A stretch of DNA of 64,000 nt from Taudactylus pleione (taxonomy: Eukaryota; Chordata; Amphibia; Anura; Myobatrachidae). Position 1 is the stretch's first letter; each line of letters begins with the position of its first letter. The stretch is from contig JAUIMM010000547.1 in assembly GCA_031769625.1 (NCBI GenBank), positions 1,426,001 to 1,490,000 on the forward strand, in the 5' to 3' direction. Positions 33,379-45,201 of this stretch are shown in pieces. A program made the translations under genes and the position numbers. The notes beneath the pieces were generated by a model. That model ran no database searches and was not told where the DNA came from. It worked only from the letters and a program-made list of their open reading frames with translations.

Positions 33379-36300
33379 ATGGAGGATCAAACTTTCTCCG
33401 ATAAAAATAAAATTGGGAAAGATCAAGAACCACTTCCTCCTAGTGCTGAAACTGCTGCCACTAGTCATGACATAGACAATAACATGCCATCAACGTCGTC
33501 TGCCAAGGCCGTTGCGCAATGTCATAGTAGAGGGCATATACAATCCCAAATGACAAAGTTCAGGAAAATTACCTTAAAAAAAACATTTAAATCATCTGAG
33601 GAGAAGCGTAAACTTGCCAATATGCCATTTATGACACGGAGTGGCAAGGAACGGCTAAGGTCTTTCCCAATGTTGAAGACTAGTGGTTCAGCTTCACATG
33701 ACGATGGAAGCCCTCATCCCGCTAAAAAAATCAAATGAGTTAAGCTGGCAAAAGCACAGCGAAGAACTGTGCGTTCTAAGAAGATATCACAAATCCCCAA
33801 GGAGAGTCCAAGTGTGGTGGCGGTTGCGATGCCTGACCTTCCCAGCACTGGACGGGAAGAGGTGGCTCTTTCCACCATTTGCACGCCCTCTGCAAGTGCT
33901 GAAAGGAGCACCCACAGTCCACTTGCTGATATGCAAATTGAAGATGTCACTGTTGAAGTACAACAGGATGAGGATACTGGTGTAGCTGGCGCTGAGGAGG
34001 AAGTTGGCTAGGAGGATTCTGATGGTGATGTGGTTTGTTTAAATCAGGCTCCAGGGGAGACAGTTTTTGTCCGTGGGATGAAAAAGCCCATCACGGTCAT
34101 GCCTGGGCAGAAGACCAAACATTCCACCTCTTTGGTCTGGCAATATTTCTATCCAAATCCGGACAACAACTGTCTTGCCATATGTACCATATGTAAAGGT
34201 GAAATAAGTAGGGGTAGGGACGTTAACCATCTAGGAACATCCTCCCTTATACGTCACCTGCAGCGCGTTCATAAAAAGTTTATGTCAAGTTCAGAAACAT
34301 TGGCTAAGACCATAAGCAGTCCAGGGACACCTAAATCCCTTTGTCCTGTTGTATCCAAGCGCCTGCAAACCACACCGTCAACTCCCTCCTCGTCAATTTC
34401 CCCCTTAGTCAGGATCAGAAGTAGTCCTGCAGGCCATGTCACTGGCATAACTGACTCTCCTATCCGGGATTCCTCCGGAGGATCCTGCATTGCTACGCCT
34501 ACTGCTGCCGCTGCTGCTGCTGTTGCTGCTGCTGGGAGTCATTCATCATCCCAGAGAGGAAGTAGGAACACCACTACTTTTACTAAGCATTTGACCCTCC
34601 AACAGTCCTTAGCGAGGAGTATGAAGTACGACAGCAGTCATCCTGAAGCAAAATGTATAACTGAGGCCTTGACTGCTATGTTGGTGTTAGACGTGCATCT
34701 GGTATCCGCCATTAGTGCGGTGGCATTTAGACAATTGATGGAGGTAGTGTGTCCCCGATTCCAAATCCCATCTAGATTCCAATTCATTAGGCAGGCGATA
34801 CCGAGACTGTACAGAAACGTCAGAAAAAGTGTCCTCAGTGTCCTGAAAAATGCAGTTGTACCCAATATCCACTTAACCACGGACATGTGGACAAGTGGAA
34901 CAAGGCAGACTAAGGACTATATGACTGTGACAGCCCACTGGGTAGATGTATCACCTTACGCAGCAACAACAGCAGCGTCACCAGTAGCAGCATCTCAGAA
35001 ACGCCAGCTCGTTCCAAGGCAGGCTACGCTGTGTATCACCGGTTTCAGTAAGAGGCACACCGCCGACAACCTCTTAGAGAAACTGAGGGAAATCATCGCC
35101 CAGTGGCTTACCCCACTTAGACTCTCCTGGGGATTTGTGATATCTGACAATGCCACCAATATTGTGTGGGCATTACATCTGGGCAAATTCCAGCACGTCC
35201 CATGTTTTGCTCACACAATAAATTTGGTGGTGCAGAATTTTCTGAAAAGCGACAGGGGCGTGCAGGATCCGCTTTGGGTGGCCCGAAAAATTTCTGCCCA
35301 CTTTTGCCATTCAGCGACTGCGTGCCGAAGACTGGAGCACCAGCAAACACTCTTGAACCTGCCCCGCCATCACCTGAAGCAAGCTGTTATGACGCGGTGG
35401 AACTCAACCCTCTATATGCTTCAGAGGATGGAGGGCAGCAAAAGGCCATTCAAGCCTATACATCCACCTATGACATAGGCAAAGGAGGGGGTATGCACCT
35501 GACTCAAGCACAGTGGAGAATGACTTCTGTGTTGTGCAAGGTTCTCCCTTCGAACTTGCCACAAGTGAAGTCAGTTCAGACACTGCCAGCTTGAGTCAGG
35601 TCATTCCCCTCATCAGGCTTTTGCAGAAGCAGCTGGAGAAAGTGAAGGAGGAGCTAAGACGGAGCGATTCTGCTCGGCATGTGGGACTTGTGGATGAAGC
35701 CCTTCATTCGCTTTGCCAGGATTCCAGGGTGGTCAATCTGTTGAAATCAGACCACTACATTTTGGCCACCGTGCTCGATCCTAGGTTTAAAGCCTATGTG
35801 GTGTCTCTCTCTCCGGCTGACACAAGCCTGCAGAGGTGCAAAGACCTGCTGGTGAAAACACTGTCAGCTGAAGCGGAACGTGACACGTCAACAGCTCCTT
35901 CTTCATTTTCTCCCGCAACTGGGGCTACCAGGAAAAAACTTAGGTATCCTAAGCAACCTGCTGGCAGTGATGCAGGGCAGGCAGGACCAAGTTTGGACAT
36001 CTGGTCTGGACTGAAGGACCTGGCAACAATTTCTGACATGTCTACTGCCACTGCATATGATACTGTCACCATTGACAGAATGGTGGAGGATTACATCGGT
36101 GACAGCATCCAAGTAGGCATGTCAGACAATTTGGAGGCCCCTGTACAAACTGGCTCTATTTTACCTGAGTTGCCCCCCTCCAGTGTATACTCCGAAAGAG
36201 TGTTTAGTGTAGCCGGGAACCTTGTCAACGAAAGGCGTAGGAGGTTGCTTCCACAAAATGTGGAGAAGATGATGTTCATAAAAATGAATTATCAACTCTT

Positions 36301-36457
36301 CCAGGGAGACCAGCCTCCAGAACGTACAGAGGGACCTGTGGTGGTGGATTCCAGCGGGGATGAATTAATACTCTGTGAGGATGAGGATGTACACAACACT
36401 GAAGAGGGTGAGGAATCGGTGGATGAGGAGGATGAGGACGACATCTTGCCTCCGTAG
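33379..36457 (+). pseudogene. hAT transposase, two stops and two frameshifts
   Basis: The protein cuts the element out and reinserts it. In one frame: an N-terminal basic part (33379-33738), a TGA at 33736-33738, an acidic part to 34008, a TAG at 34009-34011, then 34012-35478. That last piece has a BED-type zinc finger (CTIC, then HLQRVH, about 34180-34275), a poly-Ala run (34495-34535), TTDMWTSGT (first catalytic Asp, about 34876) and ISDNATNI (second, about 35140). The frame then shifts near 35400-35440 and again near 35560. The C-terminal hAT dimerisation domain is intact (SSVYSERVFSVAGNLVNERR, about 36178-36237). It ends in an acidic tail at 36457. Overall size and order fit a complete gene of about 1,000 codons. 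Confidence 0.88.
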
Positions 36458-37081
36458 AGCCAGTTTGTGCAGGGACAGATTAATTGCCAGCTTGTTTTGT
36501 GGGGGCCCAAACGAACCAATCATTTCAGCCACAGTCGTGTGGCAGACCCTGGCGCTGAAATGATTGATTTGTTAAAGTGTGCATGTCCTGTTTATACAAC
36601 ATAAGGGTGGGTGGGAGAGCCCAAGGACATTTCCATCTTGCACCTCTTTTTTTTCTTTGCATTATGTACTGTTTGGGGCCTAGTTTTTCAAACTGCCATC
36701 CTGTCTGCCACTGCAGTGTCACTCCTAGATGGGCCACGTGTTTGTGCTGCCCACTCGTGTCGCTTAACATGGTCATCCAGCTACCTCGGTGCAACCTTTT
36801 GGACATAAAAACATTAGTGTGAGGTGTTCAGAATAGACTGGAAATGAGTGGAAATTAAGGTTATTGAGGTTAATAATAGCATAGGAGCAGAAAAACCCAC
36901 AAATTCTGTGATTTTAGCTGTTTTTATGCTTTTTTTTCAAAAAAATACAAATCCAAAACACAAAACCCAGAACCCAAAACACGGTAGGGTGGTTCTGGCA
37001 AAACCAATCCAGATCCAAAACATGAAGAAAGATCCAGATCCAAAACACGAAAAGTGGCCGGTGCACACCCCTAGTTAAATC

Positions 37082-38867
37082 AGATACGGATGTATTTTGG
37101 TACACATCCGCAGAATGGAACGTATATATTTACAGCGCCTACATTGAATTCTAAATGAAGCCCTGAACGACCAATGGGAAGCTTACACTGATAGGTTGTT
37201 GTTAGAAAGGATTATACAGTGGCATATCTGTAACTGGTGCAAGGTGTGTGGTGCACATGGACCCCTGAGTCCTAGCTGACCCACACTACACATGCTGCAT
37301 CCACTGATTGTTGTAGTATTTAAGAAAAAGAAAAAAAAAATCCCTCACACAACCCTCATTCACCACTTTAATACTTACAAAATCTATGATGCTGTTCCTC
37401 TTCTATCCATGGAGACATCTAAGATCTAGGGAATAGAATAAAAAAAAATTCTCTCTCTTTGCATGATACCGTCACGAGAGACAGGTTACTTCCGGTCACT
37501 CTCCATTGAAATGAATGGGGAAGCACCGATTGGCTGAGAGCGCCACTTCTACACTCTCAGCCAATCAGTGCTTAGCCATTCATTCAATGGAGAGTGACTG
37601 GGAGTTACCTGTCACTCGCTTCAGAATCCTGCAAAGGCCCTTAATGTCTGGACATGCTGACACTTGTGGTTCAAGTCACATCATGGTGGGACATTTGTTT
37701 TTTTAAATTTTAAAACTATTTTTATCCCCTTAAACATAACAAAGCCTTCACAGATCTTAGTGATCTGTGCAGTGCTTCACCCTGTTGTATAGGTTTCTCC
37801 AGTGCTATGGAAGGGAGCCTGTGCACAACAATAATAACTTCACGTAAGGTCATTGAGGATCCAATTGAACTGCAATGGTTCTGACTGGTATACCGAAGAT
37901 AGAATTAAGCAACATCCTTGTTGAGTCAGTTGTGTGGCTACTAGTTGACTAGTTGAGGCAGGTGGCAGGTATGAAGAGCCAAGTATAACACAGGCAGTTA
38001 GCCTTATCTGCTCCTCCTGATAGCTACGCAGCAGCAAAACTGCAGAGGATGTATGAGAGCACATGATAAGGACTGTCACAGATTTGGGGTTCAGATCCAA
38101 GGTAGGATCCTTAGGCTGGGCTTGAACAAAGTAGACCAACAAGTAGGGAATGACTGGATCACTAGTGTTGTTGAACCAGGCAACTGGAAGCCACTAGTTA
38201 TCCCCTAGAACCAATGAGAAGAACTCCGCACCAGACCCAAACCCCATGACCTTAAACCTGTTGCTAGGAACTCAAAAGCAGAAACTAAGAAACCTATAAC
38301 CTGACTGGAGCTCAGTAAGTAAGGCACTTCTCAGGAAACAGAGGTGGGTGGCTCAGCTGTGTACCCTAATAAAGGGATGCAAACCTGGAACCCACACCCT
38401 AGCACCCAATGCCGACCAAACCACCATTAACTCAGCGCAGATCTCAACTACCAGCAGATGGAATCAAGAGAACGAAGCATCACCATTGATGGTATCACCA
38501 TTGGTACGGTGTGACAGTCTCAGAAGCTGGTGAAATGTAAAGTCCAGTGTATAGGAGAGGGAGAAATGAGAATAGAGGTTCTAGGAATCCACCATAGGTG
38601 CACACTGGGAAAGCAGCAGCGGAGTAATGATCATGTGACTGGAGCAACTTCGGTGGGAACTTGCAATGAGTAAAAGAGTAGACAAAAGTACAACTTGCTT
38701 GCAGTGCTCCCGTCCTAGGGTATGGTCTCCCTCCTCCTCTGTCTTTTTTTTTTTCTTGTTTTCTCTTTTTCTTCACCTTTGGTCTCTATTCCCTTCTACA
38801 GTTTAAGGGTTTTTATTTGAAAATGTGTCAAATGCATTTCCCATGCGCCTGTGTATGTACTCAGGTC
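37082..38867. other. Mostly unassigned noncoding stretch
   Basis: A truncated CAGTGGCGT-family MITE at about 37209-37310. Two inverted segments (TTGGCTGAGAGC near 37529 and its complement near 37553). 37795-38520 has LTR-like composition without defined ends. A T-rich tract lies at 38742-38775. Confidence 0.45.
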
Positions 38868-39345
38868 CGGCACAATACGCTCAGCTGGCCCTGCACAGCA
38901 AGGAGGCGCTGGGCTGGAGAGGTGCTGCTGCCACCTAATCCATTTGCCAGGCGAACGCTGTGATTTTGTTACCAGCGGGAGCCCTGTGGCTCCCTCCCTG
39001 TAGCTGGAGCTGACTCCTTCCGGCTCCCGCAGTGGGTGTAGGGAGAGATGCGGCGAGCAAGAGGAGCTGACAGGCGGCGGGCACAGGAGCGGGGATTCAG
39101 GTAACTACAGTGTTGTGTGTGTCTTTATGTGTAAGGGGCACTAATACTGTGGACATTGTATAGGGAGCACTACTACTGTGGCATTGCCTAAGGGGCACTA
39201 CTACTGTGGGCATTGTACGGGGGGCACTTCAACTGTGGGCATTGTACAGGGGGCACTACAACTGTGGGTATTGTATAGGGGGCACTACAACTGAGGTCAG
39301 TGTATAGGGGGCACTACTACTGTGAACATTATGTGTAAGTTGCAC
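38868..39345. repeat. Interspersed repeat with minisatellite tail, copy 2
   Basis: Shares GGAGCTGACAGGCGGCGGG and CTTCCGGCTCCCGCA with copy 1 at 5.8-5.95 kb. Its tail is GGGGCACTACAACTGTGGGC with units of about 28 bp (39130-39335). Confidence 0.7.
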
Positions 39346-39802
39346 AACTGTCCTGCATCTTAAGCATGTCAAATGAAGCATGGATTTGGAGTTTGAACTG
39401 GATTTGGACATTGGACTACGCACTAACCTAAAATGCAACAATTTCTGAAACACTGTAGCTTTGGAATGCTACTACCCCACCTTCAATTCAACCCCCCTGA
39501 GACTGGGTTTGGGGGTAGTTTCATGCTGCAGCCCAATCGCACTCAACAAACTGCTGGATGCAACAAGATGGCACACTTGAGGGAGACGCTAGGCTCATGT
39601 GGTTTTTTGCAGTTTACTCCATTATTTTTAACTTCTGATTAACTTTAACATGGTTTGTAACTTATAATGCTGTCACCTTTCTTTTAATATGGACTTTTAT
39701 AACTTTGTTTATTTAGCTTCTCATTGGATGTTATATTTCTGCTAATTGCACACCGCAGTGCGACCCAGTTGCAGCCGCCTCAGGTGGTTCTTTCTTGGGC
39801 AA

Positions 39803-40740
39803 TGTAGCGGGTAAGTTCAGACAACCAATGGGAGACTGAGGTGTTGCAAACAAGTAAGCTTTTATTTCCAGAGTTGCAAAGGCATAGCCAGTATAATGGC
39901 TTCTTACAGAAGGCAAACACAGTTCAGGAACAATAAATTAGCTCACATGTGACAGCAGGGACACGTTTAGGAAGCCGGCGGCCACAATCCCGACCGCCGG
40001 CTTCCCGAATCCTCTATCCCACCTAGGGTTAAATGACAGGCATCTAAAATCTAGACGCCTGTCATTTCCTGAAGCCAGGAGACAGGGATCGAAGGGATGC
40101 CGGGCACCGCAAGCGGACAGCCGTGGAGGGGAGGGTTAGGTTTAGGGCACCGGGGGGTAATTAGGGTTAGGCACCCCCCGGGAGGGTTAGGCTAGGGGGA
40201 GGGGGGGGAGTTAGGCACCCCCGGGGGGGACTTAGGGTTAGGCACCCCCCCGGAGAACTTAGGTTTAGGCAGCAGAGAAGGGGGGGTTAGGGTTAGGCAC
40301 TTAGAGAGGGGAAGTTAGGGTTAGGCACTTGGGGGGAGATTAGGTTTAGGCACCCCTAAGGAGGGTTAGGGTTAGGGGGGTTGGTTAGGTTAGTTTATAC
40401 TTACCTTAGGGACGATCGGATTTCCAGCACTGTCGGCCTTCCGCTGCCGGGCTCTGCTGTTTTGTCGGGCTGCCGCAGCCGGGAATCGCACTGCCGGTCA
40501 GGCGGCAGCCGGGATCCCATGCCAAATGCGAGACAGCAGTTCAAACAAGGAGAGCATTCACAGCACAGTCATGGTTCAGATTGTCCAGCATAGAGAGCTG
40601 CTCACATTTCCACTGACAAACTCAATTTATTAGGTTTTTATACCTTAGCTGGTCTTAATTGAGGTAAGGGTGTGGTTCCTCCCTAGCTACAGGGAGGTTA
40701 TCCCTTTCCTTAGAATGTGGGAGAGGCCCACTCTGTCACA
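39803..40740 (-). repeat. Gmr1-like 3' LTR with nested element
   Basis: Plus-strand ends TGTAGCGGGTAAG and CTCTGTCACA. It matches the other LTR over GTAAGTTCAGACAACCA, GGCAAACACAGTTCAGGAAC and TTTATACCTTAGCTGGTC. It is interrupted by 39959-40531. The polypurine tract lies next to it at 40741-40755. Confidence 0.85.
39959..40531. mobile_element. hAT-like TTAGGG-rich element, copy 2
   Basis: Flanked by GACAGCAG (39951-39958 and 40532-40539), an 8-bp duplication absent from the sister LTR. The interior repeats GGGTTAGGCACCCCC blocks (40130-40400). Tip GGACACGTTTAGGAAGCC is a decayed form of GGGATGCAGTCAGGAAGC at 41801. Confidence 0.82.
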
Positions 40741-40755
40741 TACCTCCCCCATTAA
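40741..40755 (-). other. Polypurine tract of the Gmr1-like element
   Basis: Minus strand TTAATGGGGGAGGTA directly precedes the 3' LTR; it primes plus-strand DNA synthesis in this class. Confidence 0.7.
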
Positions 40756-41433
40756 AGGGCGAACCTAAAACACCCGCGGAGAAATCCCGACTCTCCAGCC
40801 CAGTTCGTGACAAAAATCTGCTTTCATATGTAGACGTCCCAGTCTGTGCTGGACTTCAAAATAAAAATCCTGGAGAGCCTCTGGTTTTCACGCCGGGGCT
40901 GGTCACTAGAGCAGGCAGAGGAATGGGACTGAATATTTACATGCGGGGCAGTTATGGCTGAGGAATGGGCAGCAAGTCCAATTACCGCAGTCAGGGGGCT
41001 AACATGGACTCGAATCGCAGGCCAGCTGGCCATCAGCACCAGCAGCACAAACCGTAGCAGCACTAGTCTCCGGCTCAGCAGCACAAACCGCAACAACAGT
41101 AGCCCACACAGCAGGAGCCCCAGCAGCAGCCTGCACCGGAGAATAAGCACGCCGCCCAGAAGCCACCTAAGCCCGCTCAGACCCCACAGCCCCCGGCCTC
41201 TAAAGCCCCCACCCCTCAGACATCACCGGCTGCCCCACCACAGAGAGTATGAGGTAGGAGGAGGGGAGGAGGAGAGGAGACGATAGGGGAGGAGAAGAGG
41301 CATGCCGGACCATCTCATCCTTCTTTGTTATGGCCGGCCGCAGTGTAATGAGTCAGTGTGGCTCATTAATGTCATTGCTCCTGTGTGGCCCCCTTCATTG
41401 CAGCAGGCACCACAACTGAGCATGCCAGCTGAT
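40756..41433. other. Unresolved sequence inside the Gmr1-like element
   Basis: CAG-rich part (41035-41130) and a GA-rich part (41246-41300) probably derive from later insertions. No conserved coding text. Confidence 0.4.
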
Positions 41434-41528
41434 CAGGGCCGGATTTTGGGGGGCCCGTCCGCGGGCCCCATGGAACTCGCCGGGCCCTAGGCGGGTGCCT
41501 AGGTTGCCTAGCGGTAAATCCGGCCCTG
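41434..41528. mobile_element. Short CAGGGCCGGATTT inverted-repeat element
   Basis: Tips CAGGGCCGGATTT and AAATCCGGCCCTG are perfect inverted repeats. No matching flanking duplication was found. Confidence 0.65.
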
Positions 41529-41790
41529 CCCCCAAACCCACATCTGAGGCATCTGTACGACAAAAGGCTTAGTAAAGCCTGGGGACTTTAAAACCAGTCC
41601 TTTACACAAATTTATTTTTCATTTTGGTGAACGCAGACTGACAGTCCCTAGACCACTCAAGTGTATTTGGGGCAGAATTTTTCAAAAGATTTGTTAAGGG
41701 AGCCGCTAAGGTGGAAAACTGAGGCAAAAACCTCCTGTAATAGCCTGCTAAACCTATAGCCTATAGGGTCTTTGTCGAACTACTACGCAG
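41529..41790 (-). pseudogene. Gmr1-like RT end / RNase H start
   Basis: Minus strand reads VVVRQRPYR (RT N-terminus) directly followed by GLAGYYRRFLPQFSTLAAPL and LEWSRDCQSAF (RT thumb to RNase H), so the RT core with its catalytic box is deleted. Frames are broken at several points. It lies downstream of integrase in the minus sense. Confidence 0.8.
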
Positions 41791-41800
41791 GTGGGGTTAC

Positions 41801-42318
41801 GGGATGCAGTCAGGAAGCAATGATGGTCGCAATGCCAACTGCCGGCTTCTCGACTGTCAAATCCCAGCAAGGTACTAATGACAGGCATCGAAAACCTGAC
41901 GCCTGTCATTAGACCTACGCAGGGAGCCCGACGCCCGGCATACCAAACTAAGGTAAGCCAGTCGCATACTGCCGTCTGGGGGGGGGGGTTAGGTTTTAGG
42001 GCTACTGGGGGGACTTAGGGTTAGGCATCCCCCTGGGAGAGTTAGGTTAAGGCTAGGGGAAGGGGTTAGGGTTGGGCACCCCCAGGGGGAGGTTAGGGTT
42101 AGGCACCCCCCCAGGAGATTAAGGTTTAGGCTGCAGGGACAGGGGGGTTAGGCACTAGGGGGGGAGGTTAGGGTTAGGCACCCCTAAAGGAGGGTTAGGG
42201 GGAGGAGAATAGGGTTAGTTACACTTACCTTTTTTAGCTGTCAGGATCTTCACCTCTGCCGTCTTCTGCTGTTGGGATTTGAACCGTCATGCGGCCGGCG
42301 GTATTACATACTACACCC
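41801..42318. mobile_element. hAT-like TTAGGG-rich element, copy 3
   Basis: Starts GGGATGCAGTCAGGAAGC, ends GTATTACATACTACACCC. The near-perfect 8-bp duplication is GGGGTTAC (41793-41800) and AGGGTTAC (42319-42326). Interior GGGTTAGGCACCCCC arrays (41985-42210). It splits the RT N-terminal text of the Gmr1-like element. Confidence 0.82.
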
Positions 42319-42326
42319 AGGGTTAC

Positions 42327-42432
42327 AATGTCATGTAAGACTAAATTGGTCCTCCCTGGTTTATCAGAAAAAACATCTGAGAATTCATTAACAAGGTTCC
42401 CCAAGGGAGGCTTTAGCTTGTCTGAATTCAAA
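42327..42432 (-). pseudogene. Gmr1-like RT leader segment
   Basis: Minus strand reads FSDVFSDKPGRTNLVLHDIV, the conserved lead-in to gypsy-type RT. It sits just downstream of the integrase GPY/F module, so it fixes the order integrase then RT. Confidence 0.8.
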
Positions 42433-43112
42433 GGTTCAAGGGGTGGAGAGACCCCATCAGACTGAGGAATGTGTGGCCATTACCATGGTCTACAAAAAAC
42501 ACTGCTTGATCCTTCCATGCTTTCAGCAGGTTAACATGGTAAATCTACCTACCTCTATGGGAGTCAGGTTGAGAGACTTCATAATTTACTTTGCTAACCT
42601 TTCTAATTACTTCAAATGGCCCATGCCACTTTGCTACTAATTTACTTCCCTGAGTAGGTAACAACAAAAGGACTTTATTCCCAGGTGAAAAAACTTGAGT
42701 TCGGACATTATGGTTATGGAGAAGTTTTTGAGCCTTCTGTGCATTTACCAAATTTTCCCGGGCCAATTGACCTAGTAGATGTATGCAATTACGCATCTGG
42801 ATCACATATTGAAGGATGCTTCCGTCCTCTATTGGTGGTTCTTCCCATGCTTCCCATAGAAGGTCGAGAACACCCTGTGGCTTCCTCCCATAAAGAAGCT
42901 CAAAAGGGACAATGCAAGTAGAAGCCTGGGGCATTTCTCTGATTGCAAATAAAAAAATAGGGTACAAGCTCATCCAACCTTTTTTCTGTCTCTGTAAACT
43001 TCAACATAAACTTTATTGTACGGTTGAATCTTTCGACTAAGCCATCCATTTGGAGATGATATACTGAGGTTCTGACAGATTTAACAACTTTAACACCCCC
43101 TGCATTAACTTA

Positions 43113-43433
43113 AGCTGGCCACACATCTAAAGCTTATCTGTCCAACCAGCCAACTAGTTGATTGGTTGGAATGAAAATCTGGTAATGTATGGGAGTAAAA
43201 GATGATCAGCAATTTGCTCCTAAATGCCAGAAACCAGATGAAAATTGTTGTTCAGAAAAGTTTGTTAAATGTTTGATCGAAACAATTTGTTCAAACAACA
43301 GTTTTTGTTCATTTTCTGGCATTTGGGAGCAAATTGCTGATTGTCATTTTCTTTCATACCTTACCAGATTTTCATTCCAACCAATCAACTAGTTGGATGG
43401 TTGGATGTAAGTTGGTCTAGTGTGTGGCCAGCT
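43113..43433. mobile_element. MITE with AGCTGGCCACACA ends, TTA duplication
   Basis: Ends AGCTGGCCACACA and TGTGTGGCCAGCT are inverted. TTA at 43110-43112 and 43434-43436. Large internal hairpin (AACCAATCAACTAG type arms). A TTA duplication suggests PIF/Harbinger. Confidence 0.87.
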
Positions 43434-43511
43434 TTAGACATAAAGTTTGTCCCTTGGTCTGTAAGAATATCTTTAGGTAATCCAACCCTGGAAAACAGCT
43501 CTAATAACTTA

Positions 43512-44016
43512 GGCCCTGATTCAGAGCCGGACGCTCTGACCAGAGCACTCGCTCTGAATCAGGGCCCACCTCCATAATTATGGAGCGTCCTCCTGGACGC
43601 TTGTATAGCTGTGGGTCACCACCCACAGCATATACATCGCCACTGCGAGCCGAAGCCTGTGGTTGAGTTTCTCAACTGCAAGGCCTGGAGTGATTTTGGC
43701 TCTATCAGAGCCAAAATCACTCCCACTGACATCACTAGTGATGTCAGTGGGGCCGGCTTCAGACGGTAGGCGTTCCCTTGGGAACGCCCCCTTCTGGGAG
43801 GCACGCCCCGGCACGCCCACCAAAGGGGGCGTGCTGTCAATCAACATCGACAGCACGCCCCCTATGATCAGACACAACGAACAAAGGAAAGTCCATCGCT
43901 CGTCGCGTCTCGCGCATGCGCACGACGGAGCTCCCTCTGTCGTGCGCATGCGCAGTGCACACAATCGACCCACTTGCGAGCGGACAGCCGCTCGCGAGTG
44001 GGTCTGAATCAGGCCC
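43512..44016. mobile_element. GGGCCTGATTCAG element, group B, best-preserved copy
   Basis: TTA at 43509-43511 and 44017-44019; 505 bp; inserted in integrase. Serial hairpins: 43512-43566, 43691-43719, perfect 28-bp palindrome 43723-43750, 43769-43788, 43825-43862, 43912-43953, 43967-44004. Confidence 0.92.
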
Positions 44017-45201
44017 TTAGTTGCTACCTGTTTGGCTGTAGCGACTCTTAAGGGAAGTGCTTCCATATAACGGGTGGCATAGTCAACCACAATTAAATTT
44101 AATTTATAGCCTTTAGATGGTGGTTCAACCGGACCCACTAAATCAACCCCTATTTTTATTTTATTCAAAGGGAACCCATACAATTGGGAGAGGGATCAGC
44201 GGGGCAGGAGATGGTCAGTTTACTGCTGTTTTTTGACACTCTGAACAAGCAGAGCAGAACCGTGAGACCTCAGCATGAACACCTGGCCAATAAACCAGGA
44301 GGTTATTCTCTCCACCATCTTATCCCATCCCAAATGACCACCCCCAAGGAACTGCATGGGCTAAAACCAGAACCTGCTTTCTGAAAGGACCCAGGACCAC
44401 CAACTGTCGTATCACCTCTTCATTAATAATACTTAATTGAACCTCAGTATTATTCCCCATGCCACATGGATTAGGTGGGCTGCTAGACACAGTGTTCCTA
44501 GACCTCTCAGCATTACCATGGACATCAGCAAGCACAGGCACATTAGTAAAGACAGGTTCATCAGAATTATTAGATACATTGACATGAACAAGAACATCAG
44601 CATGACAGGCACATTGTGAGCAGTAACATTATGGGAAGAGACCTTTTTTTCCCAAAAAAGTATCACGAGCAAACCAGTCTCTGTGATCCCTTCTCCTTTG
44701 TTTCTTAGATTTAGGAGCCTATACCTGAGACAGAAGCAAATCATGGGAGAAGGGAAATGTCTCTCCAAGGGCTGCTGCAGGCACCTGTTCCTCCAGCAGA
44801 ACAAGAGCCCGGAAGTGAGGCCAGTCATGACCTATTAGCAAGCACAGGGGCTGGTAACCAAGGATAAACACCGACATGTAGTTTGATAGCCTTTCCCCTG
44901 ATTATCAAAGGGACCATGGTAACAGGAAATGCCCGAGCATCACCATGCACACAACAGATGCAGACTGTTTCATGGGGCAACAACAACTCTGGTAGTCTGG
45001 CACCATGTCATTAGGCCTGTCCCCCTAGCAACAAAATGCCACAATTTGCATGTCAATCAGGAGGGGCAGAGCCAAATTATGCAATTCTAATGGAATCACA
45101 TCATATTGGCTCCACCTTCAACCAACTGACCCGCATATATATAGTGCCATTTTGCAGTGAGGGGGCAGGGTTTAAGAAGATGTTGCCTGTTCTCCAGTCT
45201 A

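Larger units (their letters stand above)
31904..37073 (+). mobile_element. hAT transposon, full length, 5,170 bp
   Basis: Tips TAGGGATGAGC and GTGCACACCCCTA are imperfect inverted repeats. The perfect 8-bp duplication GTTAAATC lies at 31896-31903 and 37074-37081. A transposase gene fills 33379-36457. The 5' region carries two sets of tandem repeats (32120-32340 and 32363-33360). Both termini are readable, but the transposase is broken, so this copy could move only with outside help. Confidence 0.92.
42545..44541 (-). pseudogene. Gmr1-like integrase, split by two MITEs
   Basis: Integrase inserts element DNA into the genome. Minus-strand text in order: zinc-binding lead (LVLAHAVPWG, about 44370), GVDLVGP and VVDYATRYMEALPL (first catalytic Asp, 44150-44055), a group B element at 43512-44016, DILTDQGTNF (second Asp, about 43465), a MITE at 43113-43433, then DGLVERFNRT (catalytic Glu, about 43035). 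After it come FELLYGRKPQGVLDLLWEAW and the C-terminal GPY/F-like module (KWHGPFEVIRKVSKVNYEVS, about 42610-42550). The catalytic triad is visible but the frame is interrupted. Confidence 0.85.

Noticed and set aside
34495..34540. GCT/GCC trinucleotide expansion
   Set aside because: Short, imperfect poly-Ala run within the hAT transposase.
40130..40400. Interstitial telomeric repeat
   Set aside because: TTAGGG motifs are part of a longer GGGTTAGGCACCCCC unit within an element flanked by 8-bp duplications, not (TTAGGG)n.
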